Shown here piece after piece: positions 12,301 to 24,756 of a DNA stretch of 64,000 nt. The translations under genes and the position numbers were made by a program. This DNA comes from Xylona heveae TC161 (Eukaryota; Ascomycota; Xylonomycetes; Xylonales; Xylonaceae): NCBI RefSeq assembly GCF_001619985.1, contig NW_017264194.1:2289511-2353510 (forward strand), written 5' to 3'. The notes beneath the pieces are model-generated. The model was given only the letters and a program-made list of their open reading frames with translations. It searched no databases and was not told the origin of the DNA. How positions within the stretch are numbered: position 1 is the first letter of the stretch; each line of letters opens with the position of its first letter.

Positions 12301-15300
12301 CCCTCGCCTCCACGTCAAAAGCCCCAGACGCACAACAATTCTACCCATTATGGTGAAACACCTTCAAGAGATGCCAGTAGTTTGCAACAGTGCACGATGA
12401 CGCCTATCATCTCTCGATCGCATACGCGTCGAGCTGTTCGAGGACAGGTGCCGATCAGGCTGTGATTGTGGTCCCATATCCTCTATCTCGGGCCGTACTG
12501 AAATGGAGGCCGGCTACCTCGAGGAGAAGAATATACTCAGTCACACAAACGTCAGTGGGAGCAAGAGGGCCGTTCGTACGCGTCCTCGAGCGGGTATGCG
12601 CACATGGGCATATCAGACCACAAGCCACCACGGCACGCTTGGTGTCACAGCGCAGAGCGATGCATTCATCGACTTTTATCTGAGATCAAAACTTCAAAAA
12701 AGGTAAAAGGGCATGATCTAATATCGATCGCCCTAGCACTTCCACTCATGGCAACATCAGAATGGTCTATCATAGGGTAGGACGATCGCGTTGAAGTCTC
12801 GCAATCGTTGAGAAGACTTACGTTTACAATGTGGAGAATCACTTCTGTTTCTGGTCGACTTGTGGAGTTAGCTCGCTCGGGGGCCCTGCTCTAGTTTGAC
12901 GCTTACGGGATTTTTGGCGAAGACGGGGGAACCCACCACCATGCGATAATGGACGAAGGGGAAACGAAATAGAAAGCGATTTTGCTATGATCAATTAGCT
13001 GGCATTAAGATAAGAGACACTTCTGAATGAACGTGATGGAACGTAATCGCTCTGACGGCTAAGAACAAGCGACCGTACAGTGGTGATTCGCAATACGTAC
13101 GGTGTACCGCGAACCCCAACAGTATCTACATTTGGTGTCCTCTGGCTTACTCTACTCCCTTCTGTCTCGTGAGCCCAAGTGGGCCCTTGGCTGAGCGGAC
13201 AAACTACTCTAGACTATCTACTAGGTAAACTGTTGCCAAATTAGTTGACGTCTATTGATGCATTACGAAGAGTAAAGGCAGTAACTAGTGCAAATTAAGA
13301 GACTTGAAATCCTTATCTAGATATCAGTCTTCCTGTATCTCTGCCTCTTATTCGTCGTGCAATTGACGTTTTATCAGACCCTCACGGTCTGCAAGGGCCC
13401 AGCGAAGAAATATACTGAACTGGGGCAGAAAAGAGCGCGATGAGGACGGCGCCAATAAGTATCGCAGCGATGATACAATCTTTCCCCCCAGTCTTGAATT
13501 CAGCCTTTGTTCCCTTACCATGCATGGTTCAAAGCTGTGTAGAGGAGTAGCATTAAAGCCTTGCGAACCACAAATGTGCCCTTTCTTCCCGAACGGGACT
13601 TGTGTCCGATAATAGCCGGCTCTGGCAGGGGTGTTTTCGACAAGAAAGATCGGCAACATGGTTCATCGCGCCTAACAACAGACTTAAGAGAAGGGAGAAA
13701 TTTTTTCGAAAATGTGTTTCAAGCACGCTTAGGTCTTTGCTCCTGTTTTATGAGACTTCATCAGCAAAGTAGAAGGCCTACTAATGGTGTCTTGGATCTT
13801 TTCCGTAGCGGCAGTCTCGGCCTCTTGGAAATCTTTGGTAATCTTCAATCGAAGGGCAGCCGCGTGCTTTTGAGCGGCTGAGACTTCATGGCTTCTTCCA
13901 TGTGGCAATGAGGACGCCAAGCCAGGTCCCATAGCCTGTCTTGGAATGCAATGAAGAGAGAGAAACCATGGCGTCGAAGCCGCACCCTGAGAAAGAGTGC
14001 GCTTGGTTGCGGTTGTTGCTCTGTTCCTGCCAATGAACATGCCCCTCAACGAAAGCACATTTGGCTTACCCCCACCAAGCGTACCTCTGTGCCGCGCCGC
14101 TGCGGCTCAGGGCCAAACCACTGGGAGAGGACAAAGAATGGCCCCCAAAGACGGCTGCGAAACCTCAGCGCGCTCGGACACGCTGCTGAGTTTCAGTGCT
14201 GTACTATTCAACTGCAACGGCGGGAAGTGAAAAAAATGCAAAGGCTAGCCTTCTCATACCCTCCTTGCGAGAGTAAGAGAGTAAAAGAACCAAGAAACCT
14301 ATGCAACTCGCGCGCTGCATTCAGAAAACAATGAAGCTTCTAGTGATCCATCACGGAAGATCTTCCGCCGAATGGTACCTGATCTAGACGCACGAAAATT
14401 TGAGCAGGAAACTTTAAACTTTTTTTCGCCTTTCTTTTTCGTACCCTATTTGGTAATGAACACATGGAGACAGGGAGGTACCAGGGGGCTGCACCGCCAG
14501 CAGCGCCCAAATAGGACGAGCAAGCGACGGCTCTAGGGGCGGGACGAGCGAGGCACAGATCAGGCGTGGTCAAATTCTCGTTTCGGCTTGCTCCCCACAG
14601 AGAGGGAGGAGAGAATCAGTCGGGTCGGAGAGGTGCGAGTGCTCCGATAATGGAGGGCAGCTGGAATCGGGGCTCTTCAGAGGTCTCGATGCTTCCTTTT
14701 CCAGGTTAGGGAGGGGTCGAGGTCGCATGCTCGAAGGTCGATGGGTGAAACTTTTACTTGCTTGCCGCCGCTGCCACACCAGCCGCAACCCCATACAATT
14801 GAACTGGGGCAGACCGGGGTTGGCCGTAGAGCCTTGGCAGAGGTAGTTCACCAGTTTGGCCAGAAATGGTTGAAGCGGGCAACTAAAAACTCATTAGCCA
14901 TGGTTATTTATTTTCCTCTCGAGACAGAAGAACGAATCATCAGCAGCCTTCAGCCATCGTGCGAGTTTTTAGCTGGTCGCCTAAAAGGTGTCCGCCATGG
15001 CCGCATCCAGTTAGCGTCAAACTGGGACAGGAAATCCAGCAACAAATAATGATGGTGAGAGGAACGCAGACAAGGGAAACCCCACACAATGGTAATAATG
15101 AGGTGCTGCCCTATTGTCTTTTGTCGCTCCAGTACCGTGCATGTAAGAGTACGGTAATTTCGTAAGGTAATGTGGCACGTTCTCAGGTACCCCCTGCGAA
15201 CATCCCACGGCTTAGCTACAGGAGTTCTCTTGTCGCCCACGTACTTCTGTCGCTAAGCTCTTGCATGATCAGCCGTATCCGGTTAAAAGGGGGGTTTGTG

Positions 15301-15834
15301 ACTTGTCGCTGGCAGCGGCAAGCAGGGAAAAATACCACTCTTGCAAATCCCTCCCAGCTCGCAGATCCTCCCTGTAACTAAGGTACCTACGGTATCTACC
15401 TACTGTATGTCTGCCTGTATGCCTGGCGGTCCACCAGCCGGCGGCGACGAACAATGACAAAAGGACGACGACATCATCCCACGCCTTGTTCTTTTTCCCT
15501 CCCATTCCTGCATGGCTCAAACATGTCGCCTCGGCTCCCGAATCGAAGAAAACTTGTAGTTACAGCCAAGAAGACACATTCGAGCCTCGGAATTCCTCGC
15601 CGTGAACAAATGCCGTAGTTTTCCCGTAGTTTTGCCATAGTTACTTGGGTTGAGTGAGCAGCAAAAAAAAAAAAAAAAAATGCAGCGAGAGCCCGTCTAA
15701 AGCCGTCTACACCCAATAAGTATCAAGTGAGCGACCAGTTCAACGACCCAAACCCTGATGGGCTACAGCCATTTTAATTTTCCTGAGGTTATCTGGGCGA
15801 CCTTGCACCCGCCCACCCAAAAACCCCATTCTAC
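9315..15834. other. Gene desert, second part
   Basis: About 6.5 kb with many short overlapping frames on both strands and no family I recognise. Base composition looks close to that of the genic flanks rather than strongly AT-skewed, so heavy repeat-induced mutation is not obvious by eye. A poly-A run lies at about 15663-15680. I see no clear terminal repeats or transposase. Confidence 0.45.
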
Positions 15835-16410
15835 GTGAACCTCGACCCTCGCTCGCGCTTTCATCCTCCCGATGGGGGTTGCCTGGGGCTAGCGTCCCTT
15901 AGTTCCTTAGCTGCTTTGGCTGCTTGTCTTGCCCTCATGATATCGCTCGTCGATTACGCCATGACGGCACACCATGGCTCGTCCCAAACCCGATCAGACC
16001 CTGAGCATTTTCTCGCTGTCGTGATCATCCAACCATCCATGACTACTTGTTCCCCTCCTACTTCCTCACCACCACTACCACCACTACCACCACCCTGTTA
16101 AACCACCCCCATGCCCCATACATATATGACCCTCCTCTCGCCCTCCTCCATCCCTGGCCAATTCTCAGGCACATTCACTTGCAAGCAATCGGACTCAATT
16201 CCTTTTGCATTTTAAAAAGAGGACGAATCCACCGTCCCTTCCTCCACACAACAACTACCTTCTCTTTCTCAATCCCTTGTGTTGTGAATCATCCGTTCCT
16301 CTTGCTTGGACTCCGCTCGTCGTCCCACAACAACAACAATAAGTCGACCAGTTTTCTTGTCCACGACAACACATATACCTACATTTTTCAGAGACTCAAA
16401 TCCATTCGAA
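15835..16410 (+). promoter_or_regulatory. Pyrimidine-rich leader upstream of the ECL1-family gene
   Basis: The 575 bases before the start codon are strongly C/T-rich on the plus strand, with ACC/CCA repeats near 16070-16095 and many CAAC, TCC and CTT elements. Such CT-rich tracts are typical of promoters and long leaders of highly regulated ascomycete genes. Small open frames (for example from 16047 and 16306) overlap or run into the main frame and could act as upstream ORFs. Transcript ends are not visible from sequence. Confidence 0.45.
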
Positions 16411-16923
16411 ATGTCTATCGAAATGGAGTGGTCTCCCGACTTCTGCCTGGCTTGCGATCGCCAGAGCTCTGGCGGAGCCTACTGCTCTCAGGCCTGCCGC
16501 CTGGCCGATATTGAGAAGGCTTCTGGCAGCTCCGAACCCGTTTCGCCCTCATCATGGTCTTCGCCTGTCTTCGAGCACGGCACTGGCTTTGTCCTGCCAC
16601 CGCCTCTCGATTTTGATGCCTATCGATCGGCCAGGAGAGCAAGCCGCCTTTCTGCCGGACGGCAATCTTCTTCTTCTTCTTCTCCGGAGTCTCCTCACGA
16701 CTCTTACTTTCCTCTGATGCCTGCCGCTCGCCCTTCGCTGAGCTCCATCTCGGGCTTGGACAAGTTGACGCCTTCTTCGTCTCGCACTTCTCTGAGCTCC
16801 GTCGGCCGACCAAGCACACCCGATAATGGTGCTCTTTCTGACAAGGCACGCAACGAACTCCGAAGCTATGCCAACTGCTTCGACCAAGTCCGTGACTGCC
16901 GTCGCCGTATCATCTCACCATGA
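16411..16923 (+). CDS. ECL1-family zinc-binding life-span regulatory protein
   Basis: A 170-residue single-exon protein. Near the N-terminus it carries FCLACDRQSSGGAYCSQAC, a C-x2-C-x9-C-x3-C cluster that is the hallmark of the ECL1/ECL2 family (extenders of chronological lifespan, first described in fission yeast). After it come LADIEKAS and a long Ser-rich region, then a C-terminal segment with ELRSYANCFDQVRDCRRR. ECL1 proteins act in nutrient-starvation and oxidative-stress responses and affect lifespan. I chose the ATG at 16411 because the family starts just before the cysteine cluster; the in-frame extension from 16306 is Thr/Pro-rich and looks like leader sequence. The gene stands alone between two gene-poor regions. 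Confidence 0.85.
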   Translation: MSIEMEWSPDFCLACDRQSSGGAYCSQACRLADIEKASGSSEPVSPSSWSSPVFEHGTGFVLPPPLDFDAYRSARRASRLSAGRQSSSSSSPESPHDSYFPLMPAARPSLSSISGLDKLTPSSSRTSLSSVGRPSTPDNGALSDKARNELRSYANCFDQVRDCRRRIISP

Positions 16924-19900
16924 ACGAAGTCGAACAACCGGCATCTCTCCTCTCTCACGTCCGTAACGACTCTTGTCTTCTTCACACAAGCCGTTCGAGA
17001 GCGAACACGATCGCTCGCGACGTCTTCTTTTGAACATTACTACAACATTTATTCGACATAGACTTTGGTCATCACTTTTACCTTTTTCCCGCGAGACGAG
17101 CGATTTTTTTCTCCATTTCGTCTTCGCTGTTTACATATCATGATTGGGATGTACAGTCATACCCCTTTGGGAGCACAGCACCGGAAAAAGTTGTGGAGCA
17201 CGGTGAAGCACAACTGCATTTTACTTGAGCCTTTTTTTTTGTTCCTTGCTGCGGAATACATAGCGAAAGGAAGTTCTGGATGGCGCATTTGTGGATTTTG
17301 GTATCACGGTTATGGGGCAATGGATCCTGTCTTGGGTTGGAAGGCGCACATATCCTACTATTCTCTTCTGTTTACATTTACATACAATTTCTACCATAAT
17401 ACAAAGATGACTCGGCCTTCTTGTTCGAACGGACAAGAGGGTTAACGGAGACTTTACTTCTCAAACAAATTTCGCTTCAAGACCAATTTTGCAACGTCTT
17501 CCATGTGTGAGTGTGTCGAACAATTTCGGGCACCATGTCTCTCCCGTTGGGCAGGAGAACTGAAGACTGGGTGTGTCACAGTCCGAAATTATTTGACTCG
17601 TCTCGGATCCTCGGTCTCAGCATCCGCTGTTTTAGGTATGAAGGAATGAACCACTACAAACCAACGCACAATTAATTGTAGCTACCCTACCCAAAACATC
17701 CGCGGAGGTACGGAAGCCATCGGAAGCCCCCCAGAAATCCAAATCGCAACTGTTTGACGAGTGCCCGCTTGGCATTGCGGGGGCCAAGCCATACGCCAAG
17801 AGGCATCTCCACGCACAAGACAGGGCAGAGCCTATACCATCTATGGCGATGAATGGTCTGGTTGCTGAGTGAGCTGATTCCAATTCCGATCCTGACTGAG
17901 GAGTCGAGGGACGATGAGAGACGCGTGGAATCGGAACAGGCGGGGTTCAGTATTGAGCGTACCCCATTCCCGTTGAACCCTGTTACGGCTGGGAGCGTTG
18001 CACCTTTCCCGAGGCATGGAGATGCAATATGCAGTTGGTTTCAAAACATATTCGAATACATAGAATGTTCGATCTGTGCAAGGGAAAAACAGCTCACCGA
18101 ATGCGTCGTACTGTCGCACCAAATCGTCCACATATATGACGAATCTCATGGCGAACACAAAATGATGCATGTTCTGTACAGTTACAAACTCATGTCTACT
18201 CTGTAGCATCTATTTGGGGGTTCAGTTACAAAACCACACCCGTACGTTCCTGAAAAGAAAACAATGTACGTGGCCCTTGCGTGATGCATGTTCCCATTGT
18301 CATCATCTCACACTCTGTTGCCTACGTATTAGGTCATCCATCCTGCCCAAGCTCGCAAATTGACGCAGTGCATTACAAACGCAACTTCAACTTCCTTACC
18401 CGCGCGGCTGGTTCACAACCATCACTGTCTCTTCTAGTACCTTGGAAAAAAGTTTCGCTATGACTCTTTTCATGACTACTGATCTTCTCTTTGCTCTCTC
18501 TTCTCTGTTCTCCTTTTCGTGTGCCCCTATTTTTTCGAATGTGGACCCGCTGCAAGGAAAAAAATTTTTTTATTAATCATTCAAACCCAAGATGCAGTTC
18601 GCGATGTTCTTGAATTGGACACGTGCTGCATAGGATTACAGCGTGGGGACGTCGAAAGTCGCTATTGGCCAATTCCCCGTCTCTGCGGGAAAGCTGAAGA
18701 TCCACATAAGCACTTCAATTCGGCCTCAAATTAAAGGACTAAATGGGAAAAGGGCGAGACGGGTACGGTACGCGGCTTAACCGCGAACGGATTCAAGATT
18801 TGAGCTCGATGCGAGGAACCAGGCTGATCTAAAACCCCAGTTTCTCGCACCGAGCTGCGACGGCGCGAGCCTCGGGGAGCCTACTGAAGCTCCTTCGGGC
18901 ATCTCCTACTCCGTAGGAGGCGGGGAAAAATTTTCTGTCGCTAAAACTTCGCTGACACTGGGACAACTTAGGCGAGAGCCTTGTGGCGCTTGAAAACCAA
19001 TTCGCATTTTGGGAGACAGCTCAGTAAGGTAGGTAACAGCGGATACTCTACATATTTTGTTGCCTCTCTTGGTATATGAGGCGAACGCCGACCTCACTGA
19101 AGCCAATGCAGGAGTTGAGGAGCGTTCTAACTGTTTCTGTTGTAGATGACCCTTTTCAACATACTTCGCGGGGGTCCAAGGCCTCATCTTTCTGAATGCC
19201 TAAGGCCGCTTCTCTTCGGAAATCGGCCGCCGATCCATCGCAAGAAAAAAAAAAGGTTTGTGTTCCTGACAAGGGTGACTGCGAAAGCGGTAAAGGTTTT
19301 CGACCGTGCCTGAATTCAATAGCAGGGATTAACCTTCTTGTAACGTTATGTTAATGTCGCATTAGCATGCCTCAAATCATAGTCGAAGATGGCAGGCTCC
19401 ATTGCTCTCGAAAATGACATGATTTTATTACTATAATTTAATCGAAATGGCTCGAAATGGCGAAAAATTTCTGCATCAATTTGCCCGTCGATATCGCCTA
19501 GGCCATCTGCACAGCAAGGGTTCGGCATGTACGAGGGGGAAAAAAAAAAAAAAAAAAAAATTCTCAACGAAAGATATTTGTTTCCGTTTTACTCGATTCG
19601 ATTATCAACTGCTATCTTTTTTTTTTACGCTTATGCTGGTCGAATCAACGCTGAACACGATGCATTAATGCCTTATCTCTTTCGGTTTCGGTAATTGACA
19701 ATCGATCGAAGCACTGTTCAGCTGCTAGTAGTTCTAGGATTGCCAGGGAAAATTGCATCCCCTGCAGTAAGTAAATTTTTTTCTGCAAGATTTGAGGGAT
19801 TGGCGCACGGGTCTTGTAGCTGAGGGATCAAACAGGACGGGACTTTTCGGAGAAACTGTGCCATTATTGTTGACCAAGCTCTTGTCCGGCCCGGCAACCC

Positions 19901-22284
19901 GACACAATTAACTCGCTGCATTCTTTAGTTGCACCATGGCGACGACACTCGGGATTTCTGGCTGTACCGGAGTACGTTTCGTAAAATGACGGGCTTGCTT
20001 CATCCCACTCGGCCATGTGGGTAACCGTCTTAGGTGTCGTGTCTTTCGCCCTTGCTTCATTCCGCCGCGTTCCTGGCCGAATTTCCGGGTCGCTTCTTGG
20101 GTCAGTCGCCAGCGCAGACTGACCAGGGATCGAAGATCGAAAGCTGCTCGGTAGCTGCAAGGAGAGATTCCCAGGACAAAGGTCATTACCGGAGCTCATG
20201 GTCACAATAACCACCGTTGCTTGTGTACGCAATTGATCACTGTAAGGCAGAAATTGCAGGGGTTTGCGGCATGAAATACCCGCGCTGTGCGCCATCGCTT
20301 TTTGCCCCCGAACATATGAATTCTGCTGAGCTAAGCTACGGCCCACAAAACTATATCACAAAGCTAGCTTGATCTGATGCTGATGCTTTCTCTGTGCGAC
20401 GAGAGCGGTCGTTGATGCATAAGCCCGCAGAAAGCCGATAACAGGCAGCAACTTCATGTCCAGATGTGCTGGAAATAAAGCATGCCTTGCATATTGCATC
20501 ATCGAGCTATCCATTCACCTCAGCATTTGGATTCGAAGACTAGCTGATACTCCCTGCGGGCCGTTTGGTTCCCGCGCAGATCGCGGTCGGAAAGTGAATG
20601 CTGCTGGGACATTTCGCCCTTTGTGCAGGAGTTTGGCAACAAGAAACAGCTAGTTGTATGACGACAATGGATGAATACTAAGGAGACCTGAAACAGCCTC
20701 CTCACGGGGCGACGGTCACATAAACCGCTACGTTTCTCTGGATGGCATGGTCCACTCCCAAGCGTTGGTTATCCCTTGCATACCAAAGAATTCTGCAGGA
20801 TTCAGCTGGGATCCTCTCGAGCGTGGGGGGCATTTTTGTCCTATTTTTGCGGCCTGCACACTGTTTCTTGTCGTGGTCATCATCTCCTCACCTGACAAGT
20901 CGCATTTAGTAATGGGCCACAACGGCGATGGATTCACCTGTCGGAGGAAAAGCTCTCGAGGGTATCATGCAGTCATCCGAGACCTCTGAAGCTCTGTCGA
21001 GAGTTTCCCCGCTCAGGATGCCATCAGCTGTGATACATCACGCACATTGTCGAGTCACACACACCGTTCTCTGTTTCACCCAGAGCGGCTGTCAAGGGTT
21101 TAGCTGCTCAGATGGTCATCCCGGCATGACTGACTGTCACAGCCGGTTGTTTGAAGTTTGATCAGTTCATTGAATGAGGGTCTCCATAACTTCTTCTCTC
21201 GCTTTTCTCAGGCGGCACTTGTTCGCAGACATCTTTGCTTTTGCCCAAAAATGACCAAAAGTCAAGTCGTCATTTTTCCCGATACGGACTTGATAACTTG
21301 TGTTAACTTTACTGATTCTGTTTCTGGGATCTACCACAGTTAGGACACTAACGATCTCCAGTTGGTCAGCCAACAGAGGCTCGGGATACGCGGGACTCGA
21401 CTTTCGGTAGAACATCGAAGCGGTGCAATAAACAATGAAAAGTGGCCGCTAATAAACCTGGGTTAAGATTTTCGAGACTTACCAGTCTCATTGGAGGTGA
21501 CGCCGATGTTCTGAATAAATTTTATAAGTAGCTGCATTTATTGTTTGTAACCTTCGAATGTTTTCTCTTTGCTTAATTATGTATTTGTTTCAATTGCTCA
21601 AGCTTTGCTCAGAAGTCTTGTCCATCTATTTCAGACGGAAGGGTCCCTCATAGAGAAATCTATCACCTCATCAGACGGCATCAAAGACTCCAAACGTTAG
21701 ATTTTCTGCTTTCCACTATTGAGAATCGATATCATGCCGTTTGACCGTTGTTGTATAATTTTCATGCACGTTTTTGCAACTTCAACGGCGGTTGTTTGAA
21801 CAGCGATATGTCCATTCGCGGCATTAGGATGCAAGTCCAAGGACAGTCACAGCCCTCCGACGAAGATCCGCGTCATATGCCTTGAATCATTTTTAAAAGT
21901 CCATTTGGACAGACACAAGGATTGGAAGTCCTATGATGAAGTGAGAAGAAATTGTAGGTCATTCTCCACTCAAAAAAGAAAAGATTCAATATCCATATCG
22001 GGAAGGCTCATCTTTGAATACAAGTACGGCCACCCTTCACGATCATAACTCGCCAGCATCACTTCTGCTTCCTTTGGGGAAGGAACGTTCCACATTCGTC
22101 GACTGCCCACTACGCGTCAAATGCACGACGTGCAGAAATGCGTCTAGTTGGCCCGCCATGGACTGTTTACTGTCATCTCAATTCAGCTTCACCATCGCAT
22201 CCTCTGAAAGTAAAGCAAGCCAACCCGAAAGAAGATTCATCGTCCAAAACACTGCTATTGTCATTATTCTCAAGAATCTGAAAA
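16924..22284. other. Second gene desert
   Basis: About 5.4 kb with no supported gene. The first 500 bases are probably the 3' untranslated region of the ECL1-family gene. Overlapping frames on both strands at 17841-18209 are open for more than 115 codons but match nothing I know. A poly-A tract lies at about 19541-19560. The last few hundred bases before 22285 should hold the promoter of the phosphatase gene. Confidence 0.45.
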
Positions 22285-24756
22285 ATGAAAGCTCTCAAAG
22301 ACCACGACGCTCTTCGCGTGGCTTACGCTACTCGAAAGCCTTCCTTCGGGAATTACATACGTATTGTTTGGCGTGACCTGCTTTGCCTTTTGTTTATGGC
22401 TCTCCTGGTTGGAGGCCTATTTCTCCTACCACTCGTCCATCCTCACAGGCGGCTGTTTCAGTACTGGATGTTGTCAGACGGCACGTTTCGCGGACCTGCT
22501 TCGATCAGCTACCCGTATCTGCCGCTCACTTTATCTTCATGGACAGCTGGCGCGATTTTCTTCGGTGGTCCCATTCTGGTCATTCTCGTACTTCAAATCC
22601 GTCTTAGAGATATCTGGGATGCGCATGCCGCGATCACTGGCGTGCTTAAGGCCCTTCTCGTTGCGTAAGTCTTATTTTTGATCATTGTATCTTCCTCCCA
22701 TATATCATGGTTTTATATGTTTTTTTGCGGATTTGCAAGCTAATCCAATCGATACAGGACTTTTGTGCACGTTGTGCTGAAGAATCTGGTTGGCGGCTTT
22801 CGACCAAATTTTCTCTCCATCTGCAACCCAGATCCAACTGGGATAGATTTCGTCGGTCATGGTGATGTTTTCCTCCCTACCACTGCGTGTATGGGCATGG
22901 GGAAAGGCCATAAAACCGACAAAATGAATATTACATACGCGTAAGTTATTTTCCTGTGCCTTCAACATGAGCTTCGTTCTCAAGGTCAAAAGTTGCTGAT
23001 GCCTTTTGTTATCAACAGACTCCAGTCATTTCCCTCTGGTCATACCACAGCTGCATTTGCCGTAGCCACGTTTCTGGCACTGTATCTCAACGCGAAACTC
23101 AAGGCTTTTGCTGATTACAGCGCGTACTTCTGGAAACCAGTTGTTGTGGTCATCCCACTCGTTGTAGCAAGCGCGATTGGAGCCACTCTTGTACTGGACA
23201 AGGTAATCTCTACTTTAACTTACTCCTTGTTACATCTCAAAAGAACCCACTAACTAATATACCTTTAGCACCATCATCCCCAGGATGTTCTTCTGTCCGC
23301 ACCCATCGGCGCTTTGGTTGGGCTGGTCTTTTACCGCCACTCATATGCTGCCATCTTTGATTACAGATATAATCACATTCCTCTCCCGCCGGCCAGGATC
23401 CACCAGCGATTCACCTACGAGCCATCTCATCCATTTGAATCTGTTCCGTTAACACACGTGGTGTCTCATTCGCTACCTCCAAAGACCCCTCCCCATCATG
23501 GAACCCAGATGACCCAACTCCCTACTCCTTCCATTATAAACAAGCCCCAGGATCCCCCGCACTACCCACAACAGGCCCAAGTCTCCGCAGACGCGCATCA
23601 ATCTCCCACTGCAGAATCCACTGATTCTTCAACCAACAAAGACCACGATCTCTGCGACGACCATGCGCAAGCTCAGGCCCACGAGAGTGATGAAGAACAG
23701 GATATTAACGCCCGCTGCGAATACCAGCCTTCTCCTGAGATCGAGCAGCAAGTGCATTCCCAAGATGACCGCACCCGCTCTCACGACAACTTTTCTCTCG
23801 ACGATCTCAGTGATTTTGAAATCACCCACAACAGCGAAGCCGACCATCCTTCTCCTGACACCGAGCAGCAAAATCCTTCTTCCCAGGACGGCACTGACGG
23901 CGCTCGCGACTTTGCCCTTGAGCCGACTGAAGTCCAAAGCGACCCTCAGCATCTCACCCCCATCTGGACACCCCGCCAGCCTCGTCAGGAACAACCCACC
24001 CTTCTCGCGAACACTCCAGTCTATCCCACTCCTGCATTCTGTCTTACTCCTCCCATCTTCCCCACGCCTCTCGTTCTCCCCACACCCTCATCAGCCTCAT
24101 CAGACGGGTTCCCCTACGTCCCTTCGCCAGTCTCCGGTCCTTGTCTGATTGGACTTGAGATGACGCCGTCCCGCGCACCCAGATCAAATCAGATTGAGTG
24201 GCACGCTCAGGACGACCAACAGATGCAGATGCAGCTGCAGCTGTATCGCCCTCCATCATCGCCTGTTGTTCCGCATTGGTGGTCGCTGGATTATACCGCC
24301 CTTAGCAATATGAGGAATGAGCCAGTCGATTATGCTGCATCGGAGCTTGACTCGCACTCTCAATTGCAGTTGGAGTTTGATTTACTTGAGCCGGAGCAGG
24401 CGGAACAGGCGGAGCAGGTTGAGCAGGTGGAGAACAACAATGAGGATGAAGATGAGCATACCAAGGGCGAGGTTGAGCACGCAGAGGACTCGCACTCGCC
24501 GCTGCTCTTGGAGTTTGATTTCCATGAACTTGAGCCCGAGCAGGTTAGTAATGATGAGCATGATGACGGGGCTGAGCGTGGAGAGAAATCGGAGTCAGGG
24601 TCGATTGCAGAGTCTGAATCCGTGTCTGAATCTGACGCCGAGTCGGTCCCGGCTTCTCACAGTGTCGTTGACAATGCTGCCGCTGCGGCGACGATGATGC
24701 AGAATAACATTGGAGCGTTGGTCCTGATTGGGCTGATTGCCATTCTCCTGCTCTAA
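22285..24756 (+). CDS. PAP2-family lipid phosphatase (DPP1/LPP1-like) with long C-terminal extension
   Basis: Proposed CDS join(22285..22664, 22758..22940, 23019..23202, 23269..24756), 744 residues; all introns have GTAAGT- or GTAATC-type donors. Residues 1-290 form the six-membrane-span phosphatase core related to yeast diacylglycerol-pyrophosphate phosphatase. Motif 1 is KNLVGGFRP (K135-P143), motif 2 is PSGH (193-196), and motif 3 is TLVLDKHHHPQD with H251 and D255. The Arg normally six residues before the motif 3 His is Leu245 here. The core should dephosphorylate phosphatidate-type lipids in internal membranes. Residues about 300-715 are a low-complexity tail with Pro-rich stretches (PTP repeats), then Glu/Gln-rich repeats (EQAEQAEQ) and acidic Ser clusters. 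The protein ends in a hydrophobic segment (GALVLIGLIAILLL), which could be a seventh membrane span. Confidence 0.85.

Noticed and set aside
17065-17445. A 126-codon plus-strand frame after the ECL1-family gene
   Set aside because: It lies in the probable 3' untranslated region; no family and no codon bias.
17841-18209. A minus-strand frame containing VIYVDDL, like a reverse transcriptase box
   Set aside because: No other reverse transcriptase motif lies nearby, and the opposite strand is equally open. Treated as chance.
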